64,000 nt of DNA from NCBI GenBank assembly GCA_963772555.1, contig CAVYXQ010000007.1:558001-622000 (forward strand), in the 5' to 3' direction. Origin of the DNA: Roseiarcus sp963772555 (GTDB taxonomy: Bacteria; Pseudomonadota; Alphaproteobacteria; Rhizobiales; Beijerinckiaceae). Positions within the stretch are counted from its first letter, which is position 1. Each line of letters starts with the position of its first letter. The position numbers were made by a program, and so were the translations under genes. The notes under the pieces are model-generated. The model had not been told where the DNA came from, searched no databases, and saw only the letters and a program-made list of their open reading frames with translations. Below, piece after piece: positions 44,895 through 53,248 of this stretch.

Positions 44895-45708
44895 GTGAGT
44901 CCCGCACCTAGCATATTCATCAGCTACCGTCGCGTCGATTCTCGAGTCCGTCGCCGGGAGATTAGCTAGTGATCTGGAAAATATACTCGGTAACGGGTCC
45001 GTTTTTCTAGATACTGAAAGAATTGAGGCCGGATCTGATTTTAAACAATCACTCAAAAATGCACTAGGAGAATGTAAAGCATTACTAATTGTTATTGGTA
45101 AAGGATGGATAAAAACTGTTAACGCATCTGGACGTCTTCGCCTAGAAGACCCTAAAGACCTAGTTAGATTTGAAATTTGTGAAGCGCTGCGACGTAATAT
45201 TTTAGTTATACCCGTGCTTCTATCGGGTACTGAGATGCCGTCGGAAAAAGAACTTCCACGTGAATTGAAACCGCTTTCGGCTCGCCACGCACATTATTTA
45301 GAAGATAGGTATTGGAAAGCATCGGTTACAAATCTTGCCGATCTTCTTAAGAGTAAGATCGGGATAGCGATAGCCAATAAATCCGACCATTTAGTAAAAA
45401 TTAAGATTACATCTTCAATTGGCGTCTTTGGTTTGTTTGCTCCTAAGTTGACAATACTTATTGACGAAAAAACAGTCACTAATATGAAGCTAAAAGACGA
45501 GATTATTATAGATATTGCTCCTGGACGACACGTAATTTACGCGCGTATAAGTTCAGACTCCTCAATAATGTCGTCTGTTTGGTGGTCACAAGACCCGTTT
45601 CGGCCATTTAGCAGGTTAGATTTTCGTGCTGTTCCAGGTAAATTACATTCGTTAATTCTGCAATATGACATTGCAAACGGATTTAATTTCGTTGAACCTC
45701 CAGACTAA
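44895..45708 (+). pseudogene. second TIR-domain gene, AT-rich and frameshifted
   Basis: It begins at GTG 44895 with 'SPAPSIFISYRRVDSR', a classical TIR strand A. One extra base near 44945 puts the rest in the next frame: 'VAGRLASDLENILG', 'VFLDTERIEAGSDFKQSLKN', 'ALLIVIGKGW', and 'DLVRFEICEALRRNILVIPV' with the putative catalytic Glu. About 100 C-terminal residues form a beta-rich domain ('SSIGVFGLFAPKLTILIDE'). The intact protein would be near 270 residues. It is clearly AT-richer than every neighbour, so foreign in origin. The start is 20 bp from an IS. If the shift is a sequencing error, the gene could be functional. Confidence 0.75.
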
Positions 45709-46059
45709 TGGATCACGCGCGCGATACCACGATACACACGCGGGCGACGTTGTCACGCTTGGCAGCCTGACACAGAAAACGAAAAGCCTCTGCAGCGCTG
45801 GAAAGCGCGCGCGACGGCGCGCGTCGGCAAGGAACGACCGCTTTTGGGCGTAAAAGCAGGGTTTTGTGTTGCTCGACCCGGATGTCGCGAAAGGGTCGAC
45901 TTGGTCCCCTGAACCCGCCCACTGGCTAATGGCCGCAATTTGCGCCAAGGAGACGTCAAGAGTCGACGTGAGACCGGTCATTGCAGATCGCAAAGGCATC
46001 CCTTCAAGGCGGGTTCGCCCTAGGGTGTTTTGCGCGTCAAAGCATTCCTGCAATTCAAG
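45709..46059. other. intergenic region without recognised gene
   Basis: About 350 bp between the TIR gene and CsbD debris. The frame of the CsbD remnant runs on through it on the minus strand, but the residues show no family pattern. Confidence 0.35.
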
Positions 46060-46305
46060 TGTTCCGGCTGCCGCGCGTTGTTTCTCTACCGCCTCGCGTG
46101 CCAAGTCCCTCGCGCTGCCGGCGGCGTTTTGCGCTTTGCCGGCCAGCCGCTCGGCGACGCCGTCCGCCCCCAGTTGCGGATTTCCGACGATCGCGCCGAA
46201 ACCCTGGATCAACGCGCCTTTGACTTAATGGGCGATGCCCTTGATGCGACCGGCGTCCACTCCGATCAGTTGATCGCCAGCGCCGGCAACGTTCTGTTCG
46301 TCCGC
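46060..46305 (-). pseudogene. CsbD-family remnant with in-frame stop
   Basis: Residues 'DEQNVAGAGDQLIGVDAGR' and 'IKGIAH', a TAA stop, then 'VKGALIQGFGAIVGNPQLG' and 'VAERLAGKAQNAAGSARD' follow the repetitive pattern of small CsbD-like stress proteins (x-G-x-A-x-Q-x-KG...GD/N-x-x-L...GKxQNAxG). A single CAA-to-TAA change would explain the stop at 46225-46227. It is joined at its N-terminus to the end of a lipocalin-like fragment at about 46305, indicating a deletion junction. CsbD proteins are general-stress proteins of unknown mechanism. Confidence 0.55.
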
Positions 46306-46559
46306 GCACGTGCCGAAATAGCCGATCGACTGCCCCGCCGGCATGCGCGGGTTCTTCGAGGCGGCCTTGTCGCGATTCGCGGAGATGGTTTGCGTCGAGA
46401 ACCGGCCGCCCGATGTGTAGATAGCGAGGCCTTGGACGCCTTCGCCCCAGACGTAAGACTCCGACCCGTCTTTGCCCTGTCGGAAACCTCGACCAGACCC
46501 CAAGCGCCTGTAAGCCTCTCTTGCAGCGATTTCGGCTGAGCATGGCGCGGCGACCCCAT
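46306..46559 (-). pseudogene. lipocalin-like remnant (copy A)
   Basis: 'AQPKSLQERLTGAWGLVEVS' in one frame and 'GKDGSESYVWGEGVQGLAIY', 'TSGGRFSTQTISANRDKAAS' in another reproduce the first half of the lipocalin-like gene at 52578-52907 with roughly 90% DNA identity. The copy lacks the signal peptide, carries a frameshift near 46480 and is fused to CsbD debris. It is in the same orientation as the other copy and lies on the other side of the liv operon. Confidence 0.7.
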
Positions 46560-46651
46560 GCTACACTATTGGCTGGACAACCGCGGCGGGCGGCATATCG
46601 TTAGGCCGACGAAAATGGCGGGACTGGAACTCGCCGACGAGGGAGGACACG

Positions 46652-47884
46652 ATGAAATTGGACGCCGCCGGCATTGCGCTGGCATTTGCGCTTGTCGCCG
46701 CTCCGGCGCTGGCGGACGACACGATCAAGATCGGCTACATCGATCCCCTCTCGGGGGGCGGCGCGTCGATCGGGGAAGTCGGCCTCAAGACGTTCCAGTA
46801 TCTCGCCGACGAGATCAACGCCTCCGGCGGCCTCCTCGGCAAGAAGGTCGAAATCGTCGGGCTGGACAACCAGGTCAATCCGCAGCAAAGCCTGATTCAG
46901 GCGCAGAAGGCCGCCGACCAGGGCATCCGCATCATCACCCAGGGCAACGGCTCTTCGGTGGCCGCGGCCTTGTCCGACTGGGTCAGCAAATACAATGACC
47001 GCAACCCGGGCAAGGAGATGATCTATCTCAATTACGCCGCGGTCGATCCCGTGCTGACCAACGACAAATGCTCCTACTGGCATTTCCGCTGGGACGCCAA
47101 TTCCGACATCAAGATGGCTGCGCTGACGAGTTTCATGAAGGACCGGCCGAACATCAAGAAAGTCTACCTCATCAATCAGGATTATTCATTCGGACAGTCG
47201 GTCCAGAAACAGGCCCGCGCGATGCTGAAGGAAAAGCGTCCGGACATCGAGATTGTCGGCGACGAACTGCATCCGCTGCTCAAGATCACCGATTTCTCCC
47301 CCTATATCGCCAAGATCAAGGCGTCGGGCGCCGATAGCGTGATCACCGGCAATTGGGGCCAGGATATCGCGCTTCTTTTGAAGGCGGCCGCCGACGCCGG
47401 CCTGCAAACCGACTGGTACACCTATTACGCCGGCGGCGCCGGCGGTCCTACGGCGATCAAGCAAACGGGGCTCTCGCATCGGGTCTTCGAGATCGTGGAA
47501 GCGATCCCGAACTCCAATCCTGAAGCCTCGCAAAAATGGGAGGCCGCATTCCGCGCCAAGGAGGGCGTCAGCCTATTCTATCCGCGCGCGGTCAACGAAA
47601 TGCGCATGCTCGCCAAGGCCGTGAATGAGGCCAAGAGCGACGACCCCAAGGCCATTGCACCCAAACTCGAGGGCATGAAGAGCGAGGGCTTCGATGGCGG
47701 CGAAATCTTCATGCGCAAGGACGACCATCAGCTGTTCCAGGACATGTATATCGCGAGCTTCGGTCCGCTCGACCCGGGCGCCAAGTTCGACGAGGAAGGA
47801 ACCGGCTGGGGCTGGAAGACGGTCGGCGTGGTCAAGACGAACGACACCATCCTCCCGACCACCTGCAAGATGGAGCGCCCCTGA
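46652..47884 (+). CDS. branched-chain amino acid-type ABC transporter substrate-binding protein
   Basis: A 410-residue periplasmic binding protein. Its signal peptide (MKLDAAGIALAFALVAAPALA) is followed by 'DDTIKIGYIDPLSGGGASIG', the opening of Peripla_BP_6 proteins, then 'GLLGKKVEIVGLDNQ' and 'VYLINQDYSFGQSVQ'. It captures the ligand and delivers it to the LivHM permease. Ligands for this family include Leu/Ile/Val, amides, urea and aromatic acids, and the sequence alone does not decide. It is the first gene of a five-gene operon and is separated from livH by a strong hairpin. Confidence 0.9.
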   Translation: MKLDAAGIALAFALVAAPALADDTIKIGYIDPLSGGGASIGEVGLKTFQYLADEINASGGLLGKKVEIVGLDNQVNPQQSLIQAQKAADQGIRIITQGNGSSVAAALSDWVSKYNDRNPGKEMIYLNYAAVDPVLTNDKCSYWHFRWDANSDIKMAALTSFMKDRPNIKKVYLINQDYSFGQSVQKQARAMLKEKRPDIEIVGDELHPLLKITDFSPYIAKIKASGADSVITGNWGQDIALLLKAAADAGLQTDWYTYYAGGAGGPTAIKQTGLSHRVFEIVEAIPNSNPEASQKWEAAFRAKEGVSLFYPRAVNEMRMLAKAVNEAKSDDPKAIAPKLEGMKSEGFDGGEIFMRKDDHQLFQDMYIASFGPLDPGAKFDEEGTGWGWKTVGVVKTNDTILPTTCKMERP

Positions 47885-47900
47885 CCGAAGTCTCGCGGGC

Positions 47901-47927
47901 CGACGGGGGCGTTAGTCGCCCCCGTCG
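47901..47927 (+). terminator. strong intra-operon hairpin between binding protein and livH
   Basis: A perfect 11-bp stem CGACGGGGGCG / CGCCCCCGTCG with loop TTAGT starts 17 bp after the binding-protein stop. No T-run follows. Such structures commonly give partial termination or protect the 3' end, so that the binding protein is made in excess over the permease. Confidence 0.65.
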
Positions 47928-47977
47928 ACACGTAGGCGCGGCGTGGCGTACGCCGATGCTCTGACGGCCGGGCTCCG

Positions 47978-48913
47978 ATGCTGCAGCTCATCGCCTTCTC
48001 GACACTGAACGGCGTGCTCTACGGCATGCTGCTCTTCATGATGGCGAGCGGCCTCACGCTGATCTTCAGCATGATGGGCGTGCTCAATTTCGCCCACGCG
48101 AGCTTCTACATGCTCGGCGCCTATTTCGGCTTCGAGATCAGCCGCCTGATCGGGTTTTGGCCCGGGCTCGTTCTGGCGCCGCTGATGGTCGGCGTCATCG
48201 GCGCGCTCGTCGAGCGCTACGGCCTCAGGCGCTTGCATCGGCGCGGCCACGTCTCCGAGCTTTTGTTCACCTTTGGGCTCGCCTTCGTCATCGAAGAGCT
48301 GGTGCAGATGGTCTGGGGCAAATTGCCGGTCGACTACCGCGTGCCGCGCGAGCTCGACTTCGTGGCGTTTCGCCTGTTCGACACCACCTATCCCGCCTAT
48401 CGCGTGTTCATGCTGCTCGTGGCAATCGCGATGTTCGCGGCGCTGCTCGCCGTGCTGACCCGCACGCGCGTCGGCTTGATCATTCAGGCCGCGCTCACCC
48501 ATCCGGACATGGTGGCGATGCTCGGCCATAACGTGCCGAGGATCTTCATGCTGGTGTTCGGCGCCGGCGCGGCGCTTGCGGGCCTCGCGGGAGTCATCGC
48601 TGGCCCGGCGCTGGTCACGCAGCCCGACATGGCCTCGCTGCTCGGCCCGATCCTCTTCGTCGTCATCGTCGTCGGCGGTCTGGGCTCGCTGACCGGCGCC
48701 TTCGTCGCCTCGCTCTTGATCGGTCTCGTGCAGACCTTCGCGGTGGCGATGAACTTTTCCCTCGCCGAAGTCCTGGGGCCGGTCGCGCCGCCGTTCCTCG
48801 GCGACCTCTGGAAGGTGACGATCGCCGAGCTTGCGCCTGTCGCGCCTTATCTCCTGCTCGTCCTCGTCCTGATCTTCCGTCCGACCGGCCTCATGGGCAG
48901 GCGCGAGTCATGA
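47978..48913 (+). CDS. livH: LivH-type ABC transporter permease
   Basis: A 311-residue inner-membrane permease with about eight spans. The conserved opening 'LNGVLYGMLLFMMASGLTLI', 'FSMMGVLNFAHASFYMLGAY' and the EAA-like loop with 'GLIIQAALTHPDMVAMLGHN' are typical of BPD_transp_2 proteins. It forms the translocation path with LivM. The stop overlaps the livM start by four bases. Confidence 0.9.
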   Translation: MLQLIAFSTLNGVLYGMLLFMMASGLTLIFSMMGVLNFAHASFYMLGAYFGFEISRLIGFWPGLVLAPLMVGVIGALVERYGLRRLHRRGHVSELLFTFGLAFVIEELVQMVWGKLPVDYRVPRELDFVAFRLFDTTYPAYRVFMLLVAIAMFAALLAVLTRTRVGLIIQAALTHPDMVAMLGHNVPRIFMLVFGAGAALAGLAGVIAGPALVTQPDMASLLGPILFVVIVVGGLGSLTGAFVASLLIGLVQTFAVAMNFSLAEVLGPVAPPFLGDLWKVTIAELAPVAPYLLLVLVLIFRPTGLMGRRES

Positions 48914-50169
48914 CGTCGAAGCTCAGCGGGCTCGCGCCGTGGCTGGCCTTCGCCTTAATCCTCATCGCCGCCCCTCGCGTTTTCCCCTCGGCGACCGCGC
49001 TGACGATGATGAGCCTCATGGGCGTCATGATCATTTTCGCCTTGTCCTATAATATGTTGCTCGGTCAGACGGGCCTGCTTTCGTTCGGACACGCCGTCTA
49101 TTACGGACTCGGCGGTTTCGTCGCGATCCACGCGATGAACGCCGTCATCCACAACAAGCTCGGTGTCTCCATACCCGTGATTCCTCTCATCGGCGGATTG
49201 GCCGGGCTCGTTTTCGGCGTCCTCTTCGGACTCATCTCCACCCGTCGGGCGGGGCTCGTCTTCTCGATGATCTCGCTCGGCATCGGCGAGCTCGTCTCGT
49301 CGAGCTCGTACATCCTGCGCACCTTCTTCGGCGGCGAAGAGGGGATTACGACCAACCGGTCGAAGCTCGCGCCGTTCTTGGGGCACAAGTTCGGTCCGCA
49401 GCTCGAGGTCTATTATCTGATCGCGGTCTGGTGCTTCGTTTGCGTGCTTGCGATGTATGCGCTGACGCTCACGCCGTTCGGGCGCATGTGCAACGCGGTG
49501 CGCGAGAATCCCGAGCGGGTCGAATTCGTCGGCTACTCGCCGCGGATGGTGCGCCTGATCGCCTTCTGTTTCTCGGCGTTCTTCGCCGGGATCGCGGGCG
49601 GGCTCGCGGCCATCAGTTTTGAGATCATGAACGCCCAGCAGCTCGGCGCGCAGCAGTCGAGCCTCGTTCTTGTGATGGCCTATATCGGCGGCGTCGGGTC
49701 GTTCGCCGGGCCGATCGTCGGCGCCGTGATCATCACGTTCCTGCAGATCATGCTTTCGGACGTGACCAGCGCCTGGCAGCTCTATTTCGGCCTGATGTTT
49801 ATCGCCGTCGTGATGTTCGCGCCCGGGGGCGTCGTCGGATGGACGATGTTGCATCTCCGGGCTCTGCGCAGCGGCGGAGCGTGGCGGCTTGCGCCTGCTT
49901 ACGCAGCGGTCGGGCCGGCGCTGGTCGCGAGCGGCGTCGGCGCGATCATGATCATCGAACTCGCCAATCGTCAGCTCGCCGAGGCGCGCAGCGAAGGATC
50001 GGCGATGCGGTTCTTCGGCTTCGCCGTCGACGCCTCGACGCTGCCGCCCTGGATCGTCGCGGTCGCGCTCTTCGCCGCGGGAACCGTCCTCGTCTTGAGG
50101 CTCTGGCCGAGGGTCGGCGACGCCTGGAGCGCCGTCAACGCGCGGCTGCACTTTCGGGGCGAGGCATGA
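48910..50169 (+). CDS. livM: LivM-type ABC transporter permease
   Basis: A 419-residue permease. Family motifs include 'FALSYNMLLGQTGLLSFGHA', 'AVRENPERVEFVGYSPRMVR' and 'YIGGVGSFAGPIVGAVIITF'. It is longer than usual by about 90 residues: an extra C-terminal part contains another one or two spans ('WIVAVALFAAGTVLVLRLWP'). The partner of LivH in the same complex. It overlaps livG by four bases (ATGA). Confidence 0.9.
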   Translation: MTSKLSGLAPWLAFALILIAAPRVFPSATALTMMSLMGVMIIFALSYNMLLGQTGLLSFGHAVYYGLGGFVAIHAMNAVIHNKLGVSIPVIPLIGGLAGLVFGVLFGLISTRRAGLVFSMISLGIGELVSSSSYILRTFFGGEEGITTNRSKLAPFLGHKFGPQLEVYYLIAVWCFVCVLAMYALTLTPFGRMCNAVRENPERVEFVGYSPRMVRLIAFCFSAFFAGIAGGLAAISFEIMNAQQLGAQQSSLVLVMAYIGGVGSFAGPIVGAVIITFLQIMLSDVTSAWQLYFGLMFIAVVMFAPGGVVGWTMLHLRALRSGGAWRLAPAYAAVGPALVASGVGAIMIIELANRQLAEARSEGSAMRFFGFAVDASTLPPWIVAVALFAAGTVLVLRLWPRVGDAWSAVNARLHFRGEA

Positions 50170-50915
50170 GCGCAGCGCTTTCGCTCGTCGATCTTCGCAA
50201 GAGTTTCGGCCCCGTGCAGATCATCCGCGGCGTCTCGCTCGATATCGCCGAGGGCGAGCGGCACGCGATCATCGGGCCTAACGGCGCCGGCAAGTCGACG
50301 CTGTTCAACCTGGTGAGCGGCCGCATCCGGCCGAGCTCGGGCGAGGTGCGCCTGCATGGGCAGGCGATCACCGGGCTCTCCCCGTTCGAGATCAATCGCC
50401 GCGGCCTGTCGCGCAGCTTCCAGATCACCAACATCTTTCCAAAAATGTCGGTCGAGGAGAATCTGCGCTGCGCCGCGCTGTGGTCGCTTGGCTACAAATA
50501 CGCGTTCTGGACTTCCATCGAGCGGCTCCGCGATGTTTGCGAACGCGCGGAATGGCTGATGGAGCGCGTGGGCTTGACCACGCGCCGCCATGTGCCGGCG
50601 GGCGTGCTCAGCTATGCCGAGCAGCGGGCGCTGGAGATCGGCGTGACGATCGGCGGCAGCGCCGACGTCGTGCTGCTCGATGAGCCGACGGCGGGGATGA
50701 ACAACAGCGAAACCGAGCAGGCCGTCGGCCTGATCCGCAAGGTGACGGAGGGCAAGACGCTGGTCATGGTCGAGCACGACATGGGCGTCGTCTTCAGCCT
50801 GGCCGACCGCATCTCGGTGCTCGTCTACGGTCAGATCATCGCCAGCGACACGCCCGAGCGCATTCGCGAGAATCCGGCGGTGCGCGAGGCCTATCTCGGG
50901 CAGGAAGGCGCCTGA
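50166..50915 (+). CDS. livG: LivG-type ABC transporter ATPase
   Basis: A 249-residue ATPase with Walker A 'IIGPNGAGKSTLFNLVSGR', the LivG-typical 'RRGLSRSFQITNIFPKMSV', signature 'LSYAEQRALEIGV', and Walker B 'VVLLDEPTAGMNNSE'. It should power the transporter together with LivF. Its stop overlaps the livF start by one base, so translation is coupled. Confidence 0.92.
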   Translation: MSAALSLVDLRKSFGPVQIIRGVSLDIAEGERHAIIGPNGAGKSTLFNLVSGRIRPSSGEVRLHGQAITGLSPFEINRRGLSRSFQITNIFPKMSVEENLRCAALWSLGYKYAFWTSIERLRDVCERAEWLMERVGLTTRRHVPAGVLSYAEQRALEIGVTIGGSADVVLLDEPTAGMNNSETEQAVGLIRKVTEGKTLVMVEHDMGVVFSLADRISVLVYGQIIASDTPERIRENPAVREAYLGQEGA

Positions 50916-51622
50916 TGGGCGGGCCGCTGCTCGAAGTCGCCGGCCTCGAGGCCTATTACGGCAAGAGCCATATCCTGCACGGCGTCACGTTCCATGTGGG
51001 CGAAGGCGAGATCGTCGGCCTGCTGGGACGCAACGGCGTCGGCCGTTCGACGACGGTCAAGGCGATCATGGGCGACGTCCCGCCGCTGGGCTCGATCCGC
51101 TTCCGCGGCGAAGAGATCGCGGGCTTAAAGCCGCATCAGACGGCGCTGAAGGGGCTGGGCTACGTCCCCGAAACCCGAGACATTTTCCCCGGCCTCTCCG
51201 TGCGGCAGAACCTTCAGCTCGGCGAGAAGGCCGGCAAGACCGGCGGACGCTGGACGATGGCGGACATGTTCCGCATGTTCCCGCAACTCGAAGAGCGCGC
51301 CGACATGCGGGCGGGCGTGCTTTCCGGCGGCGAGCAGCAGATGCTGACGATCTGCCGGACGCTGATGGGCGACCCGGACCTCGTCATGATCGACGAGCCG
51401 ACGGAAGGCCTCTCGCCGATGATGGTCGAGCATGTCGGCCGCCTGCTCGAGGAGATCGCCAGGCGCGGGGTCGCGATCCTGCTGATCGAGCAGAAGCTGA
51501 CGATCGCGCTGAAGATCGCCCATCGGCTTTATGTTATGGGACACGGAAAGATCGTCTACGAAGGCACGTCAGCCGATCTCGCCGCCGCCGCGGATATTCG
51601 CAAGGAATGGCTGGAAGTGTGA
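50915..51622 (+). CDS. livF: LivF-type ABC transporter ATPase with altered Walker A
   Basis: A 235-residue ATPase with signature 'LSGGEQQMLTICRTLMG', Walker B 'DLVMIDEPTEGLSP' and H-loop region as usual. The P-loop reads 'LLGRNGVGRSTTVKAIMG', so the Walker A lysine (normally GVGKTT) is replaced by arginine (codon cgt, near 51047). That lysine contacts the ATP phosphates, and its loss normally impairs hydrolysis. Either LivG alone drives transport or this is a base change. Last gene of the operon. Confidence 0.9.
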   Translation: MGGPLLEVAGLEAYYGKSHILHGVTFHVGEGEIVGLLGRNGVGRSTTVKAIMGDVPPLGSIRFRGEEIAGLKPHQTALKGLGYVPETRDIFPGLSVRQNLQLGEKAGKTGGRWTMADMFRMFPQLEERADMRAGVLSGGEQQMLTICRTLMGDPDLVMIDEPTEGLSPMMVEHVGRLLEEIARRGVAILLIEQKLTIALKIAHRLYVMGHGKIVYEGTSADLAAAADIRKEWLEV

Positions 51623-52018
51623 CGGCAACTGCGTGCTCTGAACGCTTCCTTCTGGGCCGGCGTCGTCTTCAACATCCTCGGGTGTCAGACTGATTCCCGC
51701 GACAGTGAGCATGTCGCGTGCGGAAATAGCGCCGGGATGGTCACGTGAATCTTCCCGCGCGCGGGTGGCGTGACCTTCGGATGGCTCCATCGGCCGCCCG
51801 CTTCGCGTCGCCGATGGCTTTGCCTGGTCTAGCCGACGCGCCTGTAATGCGCCTTCGGAACAACGTCGCCGTGGACGGGATCATGGACGAGCGCGACTTC
51901 GGTTTTCAATTCGTCATCTGTGAGCAACTCGATCTTGCTGACCCGCTCGACGCCGTCCCAACCGGAAAACGAGCACCGATCGATTTTTAGAGTCCCACCT
52001 TTGGGATCCGTAAACCCC

Positions 52019-52032
52019 TCGCCTTTAGGCGA
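52019..52032 (+). repeat. left-end hairpin of the IS200/IS605 element
   Basis: Stem TCGCC / GGCGA with loop TTTA, 22 bp before the transposase start. The loop and stem core match the larger right-end hairpin, as expected for transposase recognition sites. Confidence 0.6.
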
Positions 52033-52053
52033 CCGGGATGCGACGCTGCGGGT

Positions 52054-52482
52054 ATGCAAGACGCGAAGCCCGGAAGTCATACGGTCTGGGACTGCAAGTA
52101 TCACATCGTGTGGATAACAAAGTACCGGTTTCCTGTGTTGGGCGGAGATGTCGGACAACGGGCGCGGGAGTTGCTACGGGAAATCGCGCGGGCGCACGAG
52201 ATGACCATCTACGCTGGGGCGATCAATCGCGACCATGTGCACATGCTGATAGGGATACCGCCGCATCTATCGGTGTCTCGGGCGGTGCAGTATCTCAAAG
52301 GCAAGAGCTCGCACAAACTGCTGTCGGAATATCAGTCGCTTCGCAAACGGTATTGGGGTCAGCATCTCTGGGGTCGGGGCTATTGGGTGGCGACGAGCGG
52401 CAATGTGACGGACGAGGTGTGGAAGAAATACATTGAGGATCAAAAGCCCGAGATACCTGACGACAACTTCAAAGTCGTCTAG
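52054..52482 (+). CDS. tnpA: IS200/IS605-family Y1 (HUH) transposase TnpA
   Basis: A 142-residue transposase. The HUH metal motif is 'RDHVHMLIGIPP' and the nucleophilic tyrosine is in 'DEVWKKYIEDQ'. 'YHIVWITKYRFPVL' at the start is diagnostic. It nicks and joins single-stranded DNA at the hairpin ends. No tnpB is associated, so it is an IS200-type element. The frame is complete and may be active. Confidence 0.93.
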   Translation: MQDAKPGSHTVWDCKYHIVWITKYRFPVLGGDVGQRARELLREIARAHEMTIYAGAINRDHVHMLIGIPPHLSVSRAVQYLKGKSSHKLLSEYQSLRKRYWGQHLWGRGYWVATSGNVTDEVWKKYIEDQKPEIPDDNFKVV

Positions 52483-52541
52483 CCAGTTGGCGAGTCGGCC
52501 CCCTGGGCCGACCCAATCCGGCTTTAAGCCGTAACCCGAAG

Positions 52542-52561
52542 CCACCGCCTTTAGGCGGTGG
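52542..52561 (+). repeat. right-end hairpin of the IS200/IS605 element
   Basis: A perfect 8-bp stem CCACCGCC / GGCGGTGG with loop TTTA, about 20 bp inside the right end. A 13-bp palindrome CGGCTTTAAGCCG lies nearby at about 52519. Confidence 0.6.
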
Positions 52562-52907
52562 TCGTTCACTTTGATCGTCATTGCCGCCTCGTCGACCTGT
52601 AGGCGCCGAAATAGCCGATCGACTGCCCCACCGGCATGCGCGGGTTCTTCGAGGCGGCCTTGTCGCGATTCGCGGAGATGGTTTGTGTCGAGAATCGGCC
52701 GCCAGATGTGTAGATGGCAAGGCCTTGGACGCCTTCGCCCCAGACGTAATACTCCGACCCGTCTTTGCCCCGGTCGTAAATCTCGACCAAACTCCAAGCG
52801 CCTACAAGCCTCGCTTGCAGCGATTTCGGCTGCGCTCGGCTTTGAGCAGGCAGGGACAAACCCACCGCTGCCGTCGCTGTCCCCAGAAGGATGTGGCGTC
52901 GATCCAT

Positions 52908-53248
52908 GCTGCCCTCCTCGTTTCCCCGCGGTCCGTCGGCCTCATCGACATTGAGGCTATGGCTCCCGACGCGGATTGACAACGCCAATCGTCCCTCAGA
53001 TCCCTTTGACGGAAGCGCCGACCGTTATTTGCGCACCGCCGTCGTTCAATCGGGTACAGCCGTCTGATTTTAAAGACTAGCCTGAGCCACCGGCCGACGA
53101 GTGATAAATGCGGCTTCACACGGGCGGAACCGGCAACGTGGGTGCGCCGTTCCGTGGTCGCACGCGGGCTGTCTTTCCTTTTTCCATCGGCTGCTAGAAA
53201 GAACTTGTTCGCGGAGGCGTCGCTCTGGCGCTGGCGAACGGACGAACG
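52908..53248. other. intergenic region between lipocalin-like gene and TauE-like gene
   Basis: A 341-bp gap between divergent genes. Promoters for both should lie here, but I recognise no clear motif. Open frames across it lack family features. Confidence 0.35.

Larger units (their letters stand above)
51993..52583 (+). mobile_element. IS200/IS605-family element
   Basis: About 590 bp with one Y1 transposase and subterminal hairpins near both ends: TCGCC-TTTA-GGCGA (52019-52032) at the left and CCACCGCC-TTTA-GGCGGTGG (52542-52561) at the right. The elements of this family move as single strands and make no target duplication, which fits the clean split of the lipocalin gene. Exact ends are inferred from where lipocalin homology stops. 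Confidence 0.75.
51829..52907 (-). pseudogene. lipocalin-like secreted protein (copy B), split by an IS200/IS605 element
   Basis: The N-terminal half (52578-52907, 109 codons) starts MDRRHILLGTATAAVGLSLP, a twin-arginine-like or Sec signal, then 'ARLVGAWSLVEIYDRG' and 'GVQGLAIYTSGGRFSTQ'. After 'SIGYFGAY' there is a frame change to 'VDEAAMTIKV', where the element begins. The C-terminal half, 'LKIDRCSFSGWDGVERVSK' to 'GDVVPKAHYRRVG', lies on the other side (51829-51990). Together they make a normal lipocalin-like domain of about 165 residues. Function of the family is unknown. Confidence 0.8.
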
